From an archaeon (GTDB taxonomy: Archaea > Thermoproteota > Bathyarchaeia > TCS64): a DNA stretch of 24,795 nucleotides. Positions 7,096-16,420 of the stretch are shown in pieces (the first letter of the stretch is position 1; each line of letters opens with the position of its first letter). The DNA is taken from the NCBI GenBank assembly GCA_020444005.1, contig JAHLLU010000004.1, forward strand, positions 1 to 24,795, read 5' to 3'. Position numbers and translations under genes: made by a program. The notes below the pieces were generated by a model. That model saw only the letters and a program-made list of their open reading frames with translations. It made no database searches and was not told the origin of the DNA.

Positions 7096-7168
7096 ATCCA
7101 GGTTTTTTCTATTAATTATTATTTTTCAAATAATTACCAAGTCTATAAGTTATTATTAAAAAAGAAAA
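7096..7168. terminator. Shared convergent terminator region, DUF169 / nuoM
   Basis: This short AT-rich spacer carries GGTTTTTTC and further T tracts on the plus strand, and GTTATTATTAAAAAAG, which reads as a T tract on the minus strand. It can end transcription from both sides. Confidence 0.5.
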
Positions 7169-8686
7169 TTAGTGGACTGCTGAGACTATCTCTCCAAAGA
7201 AAGGTAAAAGATAGTCTAGTACCAGTTTTGGATATACGCCCAGAACCAACGCAGTTACGGCTAATACTATCATGGGTATCAACATCAGCATTGGTGCTTC
7301 TTTTACGTCTTCCATACCCTCAGCTAGAGGCCCAAAGAAGATTCTACGAACCGTCCATAGACTGTAGCCTACGGTCAGCACTGTCATGATTATGGCGACT
7401 ATTGCGACCACAAGCTGTGCAGTTGTGTGGTTTAGTGCGCTGTCGAATACACCGGCAAAGATCATGAACTTGGACATGAATCCTACTGTGGGTGGTACTC
7501 CACCGATTGCGAAGAACCCGAGCAGTGTCAATGTTGCTGTGATGGGCATCTTATCAGCTAATCCTCCCATCTTCTTGATGCTTCGTGTACCAGTCTGGGA
7601 GATGAGAACTCCTGCGGCAAGGAATAAGATACCCTTTCCGAATCCGTGGCTTACATAGTGGAAGATGGCTCCTGCCTCACCATATGCTGCAGCACTCGCA
7701 AGCCCTAGGAATAGGTATCCCATCTGGCTTACACTGCTGTATGCTAGGAATCGTTTGATGTCATCCTGTGCTAGTGCCATTAATCCACCGTAAATCATGG
7801 TCAAGAGTGCCCACACAGAGAATATCATGCTGAATGCGGCAAATGTCTCTGCCATAGGTACCGCGACTAGGCGTACTGCTGCATAGGTTCCGATGCCGAT
7901 CATTGCGGGGCTCAGTAATGCGCTGATGGGTGTGGGTGCCTCACCGTGTGCATATGGTAGCCATACGTGGATTCCAAATACCGCCATTTTTGTTAGGAAC
8001 CCGATGAGTATTGCTACTGCTATCCATGGTGCGAATGGGTGTCCTACTACGTGGCTCAGTGAGCTTATTGCGAAGCTTCCAGTAATCCAGTAACCAGATA
8101 ATAGTCCAGCTAGTAGGATGACTGCGCCTACATGCGTCCACATGAAATACATCATACCGATGCGCTCTCGTTCACCGTATCCATAGTTATTGATCATAGC
8201 CCAGCTTGGAACCAGCATCAACTCATAGAACATGTAGAACTGGATCGTGTTAGTTGCAAGAACTGTACCCAGCATACCTACCGAATAGAGTAGGTAAAGA
8301 GCATAGTAGGTTGCGTATCCTGATCCGCTGATGTCTTCTCCTGTCTCGTGTTCCCATTCATGGAATCTGTGCTCCATGTAGGGTATACTGTATACGCTGA
8401 TTACCAGACATAGTATGTTGATGGTTATCAGGACCCAGATATTGAGTCCGTCTACCATCAGGTCAAACCCGATATCAGAGGTTGGTATCCACTCATAGTG
8501 CTCAGTATATGATCCTCCTCCCTTGGTTTCTGCGGCAACGCTTAGGAGGAGCAGAAGCGTCACCACAAGTGGGGCGGCTGCTATCCAGCCCGTCTTCTTC
8601 CTCATACTTTTGCCTAAGAAGTAGGCAAGTGGTGTTGTTACTAAGGGTACTAAGAGTACCAAGATTAGAGTATTTGCTAATACCAT
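7169..8686 (-). CDS. nuoM: Complex I antiporter-like subunit M
   Basis: One of three antiporter-like proton-pumping subunits of the complex I membrane arm. The 505-residue protein has about 14 helices. The TM5 glutamate is E155 in FYELMLVP, a diagnostic NuoM stretch, and the TM7 lysine is K233 before HVWLPYAHGEAPTPISA. The position equivalent to the conserved TM8 lysine appears to be glycine (G264 in MIGIGTY), and the late GFMSKF carries lysine where bacterial NuoM usually has glutamate. It is the last gene of the operon. A GGAGG Shine-Dalgarno sequence precedes the ATG, and only one base separates it from the nuoL stop. Confidence 0.92.
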   Translation of the reverse strand: MVLANTLILVLLVPLVTTPLAYFLGKSMRKKTGWIAAAPLVVTLLLLLSVAAETKGGGSYTEHYEWIPTSDIGFDLMVDGLNIWVLITINILCLVISVYSIPYMEHRFHEWEHETGEDISGSGYATYYALYLLYSVGMLGTVLATNTIQFYMFYELMLVPSWAMINNYGYGERERIGMMYFMWTHVGAVILLAGLLSGYWITGSFAISSLSHVVGHPFAPWIAVAILIGFLTKMAVFGIHVWLPYAHGEAPTPISALLSPAMIGIGTYAAVRLVAVPMAETFAAFSMIFSVWALLTMIYGGLMALAQDDIKRFLAYSSVSQMGYLFLGLASAAAYGEAGAIFHYVSHGFGKGILFLAAGVLISQTGTRSIKKMGGLADKMPITATLTLLGFFAIGGVPPTVGFMSKFMIFAGVFDSALNHTTAQLVVAIVAIIMTVLTVGYSLWTVRRIFFGPLAEGMEDVKEAPMLMLIPMIVLAVTALVLGVYPKLVLDYLLPFFGEIVSAVH

Positions 8687-8687
8687 T

Positions 8688-10883
8688 TTAGATCATTCCT
8701 CCGAATATCATTAACACGATTATCAAAACCAGGAAAATGATCGCCATGTAGGCGATGTTGTAGCTCAAGACCCCGGTCTGGAGCTTCTTTAGGTGGTTGT
8801 ATATTGAGGTAAACAGTGAGGGAACTCCTTCGTTTATTCCTTCGTCGAACACCTCTGTCTCTACGCTACTGTAGAGGTTTATACCTAAGTTGATGAAGAA
8901 CCCGCTTACTACTGGTGTTATCTTGTCGAATGCGGCTTTCTCAAGGTTCTTGTACAGGCTTTTACCTGTGTCGATGAAGCCATCAACGAAGACTTTGTAG
9001 TATATTGGGTTCATGTACCATCTGTTCCATAGGAACTTGTATACGGGTGCTCGCCACCCGGTTCTCTCCATATCCCACTCGTCTACCTTACGGTTCCAGT
9101 AGTAGGTTTTTCCCGAGAGTATTCCCACGACTAGTAGGAATGCGCTAAGGGTCCATGCCTGTGACTTTAATCCAAAGTCTACGTGAGGTACGTGGAGTTC
9201 TACCTCGTGAGGCATTATTGCATGCAATGCATGGTGTATCTGTTCCTCGATGAATATCTCAGGGTTAAGTCCTGTACTGAACTGCCCTGCAAGACCTAGA
9301 ACAGATATGCCTAACATAACCACCACGAGTATGGCGACTGAGCCCCACATTACAACAGGAGCTTCATGCGGGGCGTGCCCGTGATGTTCAAGCTCACTAA
9401 TGTGCTTGCTTTCCGGCGCCAAGAAAGTTAACCAGATGTATCTAATGCTGTAGGTCATTGTCAAAGCTGCACTGATGCCTCCAACAGCCAATAGCACGTA
9501 GGCTAATGGTGTTCCTGCTATCATTGCTGCGATGAATACCGCATCTTTACTCCAGAAGCCGCTGAATGGTGGTACACCAGCAAGGCTTACGGTAGCCAAG
9601 ACCATCAACCAGAAGGTCTTTGGCATGTATTTCTTCAAGCCACCCATATCAAAAGTATAGATGCTGTGAATCGCGTGTATTACTGACCCAGCTCCAAGGA
9701 ATAGGGATGCCTTGAACAAGGCGTGGCTCATCAAATGGAAGATACCCGCAGTTAGTCCTGCTACGTATGCCTCCTCGGATAGACCTGACAGTCCAAGACC
9801 AAGCATCATGTAACCGATCTGGCTTACAGTAGAGTAGGCTAGTATCTTCTTTAACTCGACGGATACTACTGCTTGGCTAGCCGCCATAAATGTTGTAAAG
9901 CCTCCAACGATAGCGATTGCTATGAAGTATAGTCGTGCCTCGGGTAGGTGTAGCACATATGCGCCAATGTAGAACACTGGGCTCATTCTTGCTACAAGAT
10001 ACACTCCAGCCTTGACCATTGTCGCAGCGTGAATTAGCGCTGAGACGCTTGTGGGTCCAGCCATTGCTTCTGGTAGCCACTCGTGGAGTGGGAACTGAGC
10101 AGATTTTCCGATAGGTCCACCTAGGAACATTATCGCTGTTATACCGATGAGTCCTGGATATTGGCTCATCTCAGTTAGCCACTCTGGCGCGGTTTGTATT
10201 AATTCAACGTAGTTGACTGTTCCAGCGAAGTGGAATATGATGAACATTGCTCCAAGGATGAATACGTCGCCAACGCCTGTGACTACGAATGCTTTCATTC
10301 CACAGTGGCTTGGTGGGAACATTGGTGTGGGCTCTGGTCCACCTAGCCAACGTTCCTTTGCGTCCCTGTAGTAATATCCGATTAGTCCGTAGCTACAGAT
10401 TCCTACGCCTTCCCAGCCGATCATGGTCTGTATCAGGTTGTCGCTTACAACCAATAGAAGCATGCTGCCTAGGAAGAATAGGAAGAAGAACCAGAAACGT
10501 GTGAGGTGCTGGTCTCCGTGCATGTAGCTAGTTGAGTATACTATGATTAGGAAGCTGATGAAGGCGACCACGTTTACGACGATTACGGTGATTGGGTCAA
10601 CAAGTACACCCATCTTGAGGGGGTGACCAAAGAAGTTGATCCATTCAGTTACCTGTACATCACCGGGAGTGTGACCACTCATTACCCACGGTATCATTGA
10701 GAATGTGGATAATACGGCTCCAGCTCCAAATACGACTGCCATCATATCTCTGAACTTGTCGCCAAACTTGGCGAAAACAGGCATTAGTGCAGCGCCTAAC
10801 ATTGGAATCGCCCAGCACATGAATGCGGGCCAGTACTCCATGATGGCTTGCCATCCTGCGATAGCTACTGTTTCACTGGACAT
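8688..10883 (-). CDS. nuoL: Complex I antiporter-like subunit L
   Basis: The 731-residue protein is the longest antiporter-like subunit and carries the C-terminal lateral helix that ties the membrane arm together. Visible residues are E158 in GWEGVG, K197 in GMKAF, K260 and H267 in the segment ending PLHEWLPEAMAGPTSVSAL, and the TM8 stretch ALIHAATMVKAGVY. A late SGFWSKD carries the TM12 lysine. After about residue 500 there is a histidine-rich loop, a long amphipathic region and a final membrane anchor (about 708-729), as in NuoL/FpoL. GGAGG lies before the ATG. It sits between the N-like subunit and nuoM. Confidence 0.95.
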   Translation of the reverse strand: MSSETVAIAGWQAIMEYWPAFMCWAIPMLGAALMPVFAKFGDKFRDMMAVVFGAGAVLSTFSMIPWVMSGHTPGDVQVTEWINFFGHPLKMGVLVDPITVIVVNVVAFISFLIIVYSTSYMHGDQHLTRFWFFFLFFLGSMLLLVVSDNLIQTMIGWEGVGICSYGLIGYYYRDAKERWLGGPEPTPMFPPSHCGMKAFVVTGVGDVFILGAMFIIFHFAGTVNYVELIQTAPEWLTEMSQYPGLIGITAIMFLGGPIGKSAQFPLHEWLPEAMAGPTSVSALIHAATMVKAGVYLVARMSPVFYIGAYVLHLPEARLYFIAIAIVGGFTTFMAASQAVVSVELKKILAYSTVSQIGYMMLGLGLSGLSEEAYVAGLTAGIFHLMSHALFKASLFLGAGSVIHAIHSIYTFDMGGLKKYMPKTFWLMVLATVSLAGVPPFSGFWSKDAVFIAAMIAGTPLAYVLLAVGGISAALTMTYSIRYIWLTFLAPESKHISELEHHGHAPHEAPVVMWGSVAILVVVMLGISVLGLAGQFSTGLNPEIFIEEQIHHALHAIMPHEVELHVPHVDFGLKSQAWTLSAFLLVVGILSGKTYYWNRKVDEWDMERTGWRAPVYKFLWNRWYMNPIYYKVFVDGFIDTGKSLYKNLEKAAFDKITPVVSGFFINLGINLYSSVETEVFDEGINEGVPSLFTSIYNHLKKLQTGVLSYNIAYMAIIFLVLIIVLMIFGGMI

Positions 10884-10926
10884 TAGAACACGCCTCCAGT
10901 AGTCGTTTTTAGTAGATTTTTGGTGA

Positions 10927-12447
10927 TCATCCTATTATCGCTCCTATGTATGCATTGAAGCCATTTACCAACGCCTCCGCCGCTGACTCGGCGAAGCTTA
11001 CCGCTGGTTCTGGCCAGACACCGAACAAGATTACCACGAGGGTCATCACTACTGTGACTGCCACCATGAGCTTGGGTGCCTCTTTTAGACCCTTCATCGA
11101 GTCGATGGGGTCTGAGATTAGTGTCTTTATTACTCTCAGGTAATATGCCATTGAGAGTGCACTGTTCAACACTCCTATAACCGTCAGCCAAGTCATTCCG
11201 ACCTCGATTGCTGAGCTGAAGAGCATGAACTTACTGATGAAACCACTCGTCGCGGGCACACCTCCGAGCCCCATGAATGAGACGAATAATCCCATCGTTG
11301 TGAGGGGCATTGCTCGTCCAATTCCTTTGAGGTCTTCGATGTTTCTTGTGTTGCCGATGTGGATGAGTGAGCCTGCGGCAAGGAATGCCAGCCCTTTCAT
11401 CATTGAGTGGTTGAATACGTGTAGGAAGAGTCCTTGAGCACCATATACGGTTCCAGCTGATAAGCCTACAAGCATGTACCCTATCTGGGCTATGCTTGAG
11501 TATGCTAGCATCCGTTTCAGGTCTCCTTGAAGTAGTGCTAGTAGGTTTCCTACTGTCATTGTTAGTACGGCTAGTGCTGCGATGGGTAGTTTGAACACTG
11601 ATGGTTCGAATACTACGAAAAGCAGTCTTGTTAGTCCGTAGAGTCCGGTCTCGATTACTACGCCTGACAGTAGCGCGCTTATTGGGCTTGGTGCCTCTGG
11701 GTGCGCATCAGGTAGCCATGTGTGCATTGGCACGATGGCGGACTTTACGCCGAATCCGACAATAAGTGTCGAGAAGAGTAGTACGGTCCAAGGGGTTAGT
11801 GGGTTTCCTCTTATTGAGTTTGCCAGCATCCCAAAGTTCAGTGTACCGGTTAGTCCGTAGAGAAGCGCCATGCTAAGTAAGAGGAATGCTCCTGCTGTTG
11901 CGCTCATGAGTAGGTACTTGAAGCCTGCTTCGATTGGTCCCCAGTTCTGCTTTAGGAATGAAACAAGCACGTAGCTTGACAAACCCATTAGCTCCCAGAA
12001 AACGAATAAAGTGAACAGGTCTCCTGCGAATACGATGCCGAACATCCCCGCTATCATGAATGTGACTAATGTGTAGAACTCTGCTACTCTTGTCTCGTGC
12101 TCCATGTAGCTTATCGAGTATATTGATACCAGTAGACCTAGGAACGCTATGCTGAAGGACATATAGACTCCCAGCATGTCAATCTCTAAGCAGCCGCTAA
12201 GTGGTGGAGCTTGCCCCCATGAGTAAAGCAGTAAAACTCCGTCTGGAGCTGCTTTTACTATGTTATAGAGCTGGTATACTCCGCCTAGGCTGGCGGCAGA
12301 GACTAGTACGAACCATGCTTCTTTGAGTTTCATGCCGGTTCGTTCTGATAGGATTCCTATGAATGGTGTTGCCATAGCCCCGATGAGGCTGATAAGCAGC
12401 GGAAGTGGTAACTGTAGACCAGTTTGTATCATTGCTTGTCCTACCAT
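10927..12447 (-). CDS. nuoN: Complex I antiporter-like subunit, N position, MrpD-like sequence
   Basis: The 506-residue, roughly 14-helix protein has the proton-translocation pattern E152 (FVFWELMGLSSYVL), K177 (GFKYLL), K235 and H242 (VKSAIVPMHTWLPDAH) and a late SGFISKF lysine. The WLPDAHPEAPSPISALLSG stretch resembles MrpD/NuoM more than bacterial NuoN, while NSALSMAYYLRVI and the C-terminus are NuoN-like. By elimination it is the third antiporter-like subunit of this complex. It lies between nuoK and nuoL rather than at the operon end. The equivalent of the TM8 lysine reads glutamate (E266 in VIETGLYG). Its ATG overlaps the nuoK stop by seven bases. Family membership is firm; the N label is moderate. 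Confidence 0.85.
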   Translation of the reverse strand: MVGQAMIQTGLQLPLPLLISLIGAMATPFIGILSERTGMKLKEAWFVLVSAASLGGVYQLYNIVKAAPDGVLLLYSWGQAPPLSGCLEIDMLGVYMSFSIAFLGLLVSIYSISYMEHETRVAEFYTLVTFMIAGMFGIVFAGDLFTLFVFWELMGLSSYVLVSFLKQNWGPIEAGFKYLLMSATAGAFLLLSMALLYGLTGTLNFGMLANSIRGNPLTPWTVLLFSTLIVGFGVKSAIVPMHTWLPDAHPEAPSPISALLSGVVIETGLYGLTRLLFVVFEPSVFKLPIAALAVLTMTVGNLLALLQGDLKRMLAYSSIAQIGYMLVGLSAGTVYGAQGLFLHVFNHSMMKGLAFLAAGSLIHIGNTRNIEDLKGIGRAMPLTTMGLFVSFMGLGGVPATSGFISKFMLFSSAIEVGMTWLTVIGVLNSALSMAYYLRVIKTLISDPIDSMKGLKEAPKLMVAVTVVMTLVVILFGVWPEPAVSFAESAAEALVNGFNAYIGAIIG

Positions 12448-12752
12448 TTCAATCTCCTCAGTTTTCTGATGTCGAATGTCTTGTAATGCTTGAAGACATT
12501 CAGTGCCAGCGCTAACCCGACGGCTATCACTGTGCCGTCAAGCACCAGGGCCATCATTACGATGGACTGGGGCAGTGGGTCAATCATACCCACATGTTGG
12601 GTAGATAACGCTACGAAGAATAGATTGGCTGCGTTGAACAGTATCTCGATACCGATTAGCAGTCTTACTAGGTCTCGTTTGATTGTCAGTGCTACTAATC
12701 CGAATACGAATAGAAGCGCTGTAGTTACTATGAAAAATGTTATTGGGTACAT
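12441..12752 (-). CDS. nuoK: Complex I subunit K
   Basis: A small 103-residue protein with three membrane helices, MrpC-like, which carries part of the proton path next to subunit N. The best start is ATG at 12752: it overlaps the nuoJ stop as TAATG, has a GGAGGG Shine-Dalgarno sequence at suitable distance and gives the usual NuoK length. A longer frame to 12791 would overlap nuoJ by 40 bases and add a charged, unlikely N-terminus. The TM2 segment IGIEILFNAANLFFV contains the conserved glutamate. Confidence 0.93.
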   Translation of the reverse strand: MYPITFFIVTTALLFVFGLVALTIKRDLVRLLIGIEILFNAANLFFVALSTQHVGMIDPLPQSIVMMALVLDGTVIAVGLALALNVFKHYKTFDIRKLRRLKW

Positions 12753-13291
12753 TACTCGTGGTCCCTCCTTATCTTTAGCAAGGCTATGCAACAGATTACT
12801 GCTGCAAGCACGACGAATGATTGTGATACCAAGTCGAAGCCTCTGTGCTGCCAGAGGAACTGGCTTACCGCTGTGGTGATGTCGTCGTAATTTGTTGGTG
12901 CGAACATTAGGGTCTCAAGTGCTGATGATGCGTACTCCAAGTAGGGGAACGCGATTTCTCTTGTTAATGAGACTCCGAGAAGCACTAGAACCGATGCTGC
13001 AGCTAGTACTAGCTGAGTAGTCTTGTTAATCCATGGGACAGAATCGTCATCGAACTCGACGTCACCGCCTGTGGTTAACATGACCGTGATTACGAAGAAG
13101 ACGACCACTGCTCCAGCGAATATCGCTAACTGGAATAATGCGACTGTGGGTGCGCCCATCATGAAGTAGGCTACGCCCAAGGAGATGTTTGTAGTGAGTA
13201 ATGCGATTACAGCGTAGACTATGTTCCTGCTTGTTACTGCTAGTAATGCGCTGACTACTACTAGGGATAATATGAATAGTATCTCAATCAT
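12752..13291 (-). CDS. nuoJ: Complex I subunit J
   Basis: The 179-residue protein has five predicted helices. The conserved third-helix region (GAPTVALFQLAIFAGAVVVF, about residues 47-66) is characteristic of NuoJ/FpoJ, which forms the hinge and proton path between NuoH and NuoK. The start ATGA overlaps the nuoI stop, with a canonical GGTGA Shine-Dalgarno sequence seven bases upstream. The stretch between helices 4 and 5 (about 100-150) is polar and probably external. Confidence 0.92.
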   Translation of the reverse strand: MIEILFILSLVVVSALLAVTSRNIVYAVIALLTTNISLGVAYFMMGAPTVALFQLAIFAGAVVVFFVITVMLTTGGDVEFDDDSVPWINKTTQLVLAAASVLVLLGVSLTREIAFPYLEYASSALETLMFAPTNYDDITTAVSQFLWQHRGFDLVSQSFVVLAAVICCIALLKIRRDHE

Positions 13292-13758
13292 ACGTCTTTC
13301 ACCTTCCTGTATTTCATCTCCTTATCAGTAAGATACGCCTCGGTCCTCCGTTTCATCCGTGGAACCAAGTCCTTGATATCAGGAACCTCGCTGAGGCGCT
13401 CAGGAGAGTACTTGAGAGTGCTCCTATCATCAACCGCTAGCTCTACAACATCTGTGAACTCTATGGCCTGCTTTGGACAGAACTCTACACAGTAGCCGCA
13501 GAAGCTGCAAGTATTGTAGTCAATGCTTGGGTAGGTCTTTTCATGTCCTTCTGCTTCAACTAACTCGATTGAAGCACAGGGGCAGACTCTTGCACAGATT
13601 CCGCAGCTTATACATCTTTCAAAGAAGAACTGATGTCTTCCACGGAAGCGTTCCTTGAACATTAGTCGTTCTGTTGGATAGGCAACTGTCTGGCTGTTTC
13701 GTAGGATATATGGTGCTACGATTCCGAGTGGTCGGAGTAGTTTCTTTATCCAACTCAT
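13288..13758 (-). CDS. nuoI: Complex I subunit I, 2x[4Fe-4S] ferredoxin-like
   Basis: The 156-residue peripheral-arm subunit passes electrons toward cluster N2. Two complete four-cysteine motifs are visible: C49, C52, C55, C59 and C84, C87, C90, C94, each followed by proline. The N-terminal amphipathic stretch (WIKKLLRPLG) is the usual membrane-docking segment. It starts directly after the nuoH stop and overlaps nuoJ by four bases. Because no NuoEFG is present, NuoI may be the electron entry point, as in Fpo-like or ferredoxin-linked complexes. Confidence 0.95.
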   Translation of the reverse strand: MSWIKKLLRPLGIVAPYILRNSQTVAYPTERLMFKERFRGRHQFFFERCISCGICARVCPCASIELVEAEGHEKTYPSIDYNTCSFCGYCVEFCPKQAIEFTDVVELAVDDRSTLKYSPERLSEVPDIKDLVPRMKRRTEAYLTDKEMKYRKVKDV

Positions 13759-14829
13759 TTAGACAACCCCCCATACTTTCATCGCCAAAACTAGGAACAG
13801 ATTCAGCAATGCGATTGGTGTTAGATAGTTCCAGCCTATCTTGAGCATCTGGTCCATCCTTGGCCTCGGGAAGACACATCTCAATAGTACAATGAATATA
13901 ACCAAAATGAGGAACTTGGTCAACAGCCAGAATATATGGCTGCCAATTATACTGCCCATAATGATTGGTCCATTGTAGCCTCCTAGGTATAATGTGATGA
14001 AAAGTAGCGTCCATGCCTGTAGCATGACGTACTCAGCCATCATCGTGAAACCGAACAGGATTCCACTGAACTCGGTTCTCCAACCGAATACAAGCTCAAC
14101 CTCAGCTACCGGAATATCAAAGGGAGTTCTCTCAGACTCGATGAGAACACCCAAGAAGAATACTATAAATCCTATGAACTGAGGTATAGCAAACCACATG
14201 TTCTTCTGTGACTCAACGATATCCACTAGGTTGAATGAGCCCGCCATTATCGCGACGGCTGCTGCGCTGATTACCAGTGGAATCTCGCCTGAAATGTACA
14301 TGTAGGCGACTCTCCATGAGCCGATTAAGCTATACTTGTTATTTGATACCCAGCCAGCGAATACTGGCATTAGTGGTGCGATTCCCATTATAGCCAAGAA
14401 CATGGGTAGTCCAAGGCTTCCGATATCCCACATAATCCAGTTTGCATCAAATGGGATAAGTACCAATGCTAGACCGGGTACAGCTGATACCATCACTGGA
14501 CTAAGTGCGAATAGAATCCAGTTTACATCTGATGGTATTATGATTTCTTTTAAGAATAATTTGATAAAGTCCGCGAAGACCTGCAGGATTCCTGATCTTC
14601 CGCCACAATAGTATGGTCCGACTCTGAGCATTGCTCTTGCGAGGAACTTTCGTTCAAACCATACTGCGAAGACAGCGAAGAGCAGAGTGAATGCTAGTCC
14701 AGGTAGTATTAGTACTTGTAGGATAGGTCTGGCGTTTACACTCAGGAACTCTAAGATGTATGCCAGTATTCCTGCTAGGTTCTGCTGAACTTGATTCGCG
14801 TTTCCAAATGCTGCATTTATCATACTCAT
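13759..14829 (-). CDS. nuoH: Complex I subunit H (quinone-site membrane subunit)
   Basis: The protein (356 residues from this start) has eight hydrophobic helices and forms the quinone channel with NuoB and NuoD. The conserved loop ERTPFDIPVAEVELVFGW is present in full, as is the GRSGILQVFADFIKLF stretch near the N-terminus. I chose ATG at 14829 because a perfect GGTGAT Shine-Dalgarno sequence ends four bases before it; a GTG at 14838 overlapping the nuoD stop is the alternative. It is followed immediately by nuoI. Confidence 0.95.
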   Translation of the reverse strand: MSMINAAFGNANQVQQNLAGILAYILEFLSVNARPILQVLILPGLAFTLLFAVFAVWFERKFLARAMLRVGPYYCGGRSGILQVFADFIKLFLKEIIIPSDVNWILFALSPVMVSAVPGLALVLIPFDANWIMWDIGSLGLPMFLAIMGIAPLMPVFAGWVSNNKYSLIGSWRVAYMYISGEIPLVISAAAVAIMAGSFNLVDIVESQKNMWFAIPQFIGFIVFFLGVLIESERTPFDIPVAEVELVFGWRTEFSGILFGFTMMAEYVMLQAWTLLFITLYLGGYNGPIIMGSIIGSHIFWLLTKFLILVIFIVLLRCVFPRPRMDQMLKIGWNYLTPIALLNLFLVLAMKVWGVV

Positions 14830-14834
14830 GATTA

Positions 14835-15950
14835 TCACCTATCCGCGTCCAGATACCATGGGTCAATCGAGTTGATGACAACCGGGATATCTGCGACTGT
14901 AATATGACTAAGCTCAGCAAGCCTCTCGAAAACGTACATGTTTCTGAGGCTTGGTGGCAGTATCTTGACTCTATAGGGGTTAGGGGTTCCATTCGTCCAT
15001 AAGTGAGTGGACATCTCGCCCCTACCATTCTCTACCCTGCTGATGTGCTCTCCCTCCGGTGCACGTGCAAAGGGGCTGAATCTTGTCTTAATCTCGCCTT
15101 CGGGTATCTCCTTTGCGATCTGCTCCATCATGTTAAGGGATTGACCTATCTCGTGGAATCTTACCTTGGTACGCGCCATAACATCGCACGCGTCCTCGGT
15201 GATTATCTCCCAGTCAAGATCAGCATACGCTGCATAAGGCTCCTCGTTACGCATATCAACGGGTATTCCTGAGCCCCTGAGAACTGGACCCGTTGCACCT
15301 AATCTAAGTGCATCTTTTGGCTCCAGAATAGCTACATTGTCGCAGCGCATCTCAAACATGGGGTTCTCGATCATGGCGTTCCAATAGTCCTTGAACCTGT
15401 TTCGTAGGTAGTGGACACCCTCGACAACCCTGTCAGCAAACCCTTCTGGGAAGTCCTTGTAGACTCCACCGGGTAGGAAGAAGTTGAAGCTCCATCGGGC
15501 GCCAGTAAGCTCCTCAAACAAGTCCAGTAGGATCTCACGGTCTATTGTAGTCCATAGGAAGACAGCTGGGAAGTATCCTGTTGCTTCTGCCTGTAGTCCG
15601 AATGCGTATAGATGGCTGTTTATCCTGCTCATCTCGCATACCAGAGACCTGATCCAGTTTGCTCTTTCAGGAACCTCTAACCCGAGGGCCTTCTCAGCAG
15701 CAGTAACGTATCCGATGCTGATGTTTGCTGTATCTACCATGGCCATCCTGTCGATGGGCACGATTCCTCCGATGAGTGAACGGTTTTCAAGCACTTTTTC
15801 GATTCCACGGTGTGTGAACCCAAGGTCAGCTATAATCCTGTGGACCTTCTCACCATCAGTATCAAGCATTATTCTTGTCTGCCCACTCATGGGGTGCTGT
15901 GGCCCCCAGCTTATCCTCATTAATTCAGGAGTAATTTCTGGTTCAGCCAT
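14835..15950 (-). CDS. nuoD: Complex I subunit D (49-kDa-type)
   Basis: The 371-residue subunit forms the quinone pocket with NuoB. The segment WGPQHPMSGQTR (residues 15-26) contains the quinone-site histidine, FTHRGIEK follows, and the C-terminus DPWYLDADR is typical. The paired cysteines that bind NiFe in the related hydrogenases are absent, so this is a quinone-reducing complex I subunit and not a hydrogenase. TAATG couples it to nuoC. Confidence 0.96.
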   Translation of the reverse strand: MAEPEITPELMRISWGPQHPMSGQTRIMLDTDGEKVHRIIADLGFTHRGIEKVLENRSLIGGIVPIDRMAMVDTANISIGYVTAAEKALGLEVPERANWIRSLVCEMSRINSHLYAFGLQAEATGYFPAVFLWTTIDREILLDLFEELTGARWSFNFFLPGGVYKDFPEGFADRVVEGVHYLRNRFKDYWNAMIENPMFEMRCDNVAILEPKDALRLGATGPVLRGSGIPVDMRNEEPYAAYADLDWEIITEDACDVMARTKVRFHEIGQSLNMMEQIAKEIPEGEIKTRFSPFARAPEGEHISRVENGRGEMSTHLWTNGTPNPYRVKILPPSLRNMYVFERLAELSHITVADIPVVINSIDPWYLDADR

Positions 15951-16420
15951 TACTCAACCCCCTCTCCTTTGAAGTCTTTTCGAAGTGGATAACCGCCCTT
16001 CCAGTCGGGAGGCAATAATAGGGGTACCAGATTGGGGTGACCCTCAAAGTCTATGCCAAACATCTCATGGGTCTCTCGTTCGTGGAAGCTCATGGCTTCC
16101 CAGACCTGAGTCATTGATGGGAGGACTGGTTTTTCTCTATCTACGGGTATTCTGTATATGATTATGAAATCTGAGTCAGGATTATTGAGATAGTAATTCA
16201 TCTCCATCCTGTTCTCTTCAGGGTAATCGATAGCTCCGCCGCCAATTGGTATTACAAAACCATACTCGTCTCTGATGACCTCGGCTGCCTCGATTATCTT
16301 GTCTTTTTTTGCCTTGATAGAAGCTCTTGTATCCTCAAAGACATCCACTGATTCAACGATTTCTTTCTGTGCCTCATTGAACGAGGAGATAAAATCGGGG
16401 AGACTAATCTTTTTTGACAC
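15950..16420 (-). CDS. nuoC: Complex I subunit C (30-kDa-type)
   Basis: The 156-residue peripheral-arm subunit has the family signature HERETHEMFGIDFEGHP and a C-terminal GGYPLRKDF. The first 50 residues are a charged helical extension. The start is GTG at 16420, overlapping the nuoB end by 17 bases, with GGAGAGGAG just upstream on the minus strand. It is separate from nuoD, as in archaea and many bacteria, not fused as in E. coli. Confidence 0.94.
   Translation of the reverse strand: MSKKISLPDFISSFNEAQKEIVESVDVFEDTRASIKAKKDKIIEAAEVIRDEYGFVIPIGGGAIDYPEENRMEMNYYLNNPDSDFIIIYRIPVDREKPVLPSMTQVWEAMSFHERETHEMFGIDFEGHPNLVPLLLPPDWKGGYPLRKDFKGEGVE

Noticed and set aside
12752..12791. Upstream extension of nuoK to 12791
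   Set aside because: It would overlap nuoJ by 40 bases and add a charged N-terminus; the TAATG-coupled ATG at 12752 with GGAGGG gives the normal length.
14835..15950. NuoD as a NiFe hydrogenase large subunit
   Set aside because: The N- and C-terminal CxxC metal ligands are absent, and the neighbouring NuoA, J, K, L and H fit complex I.
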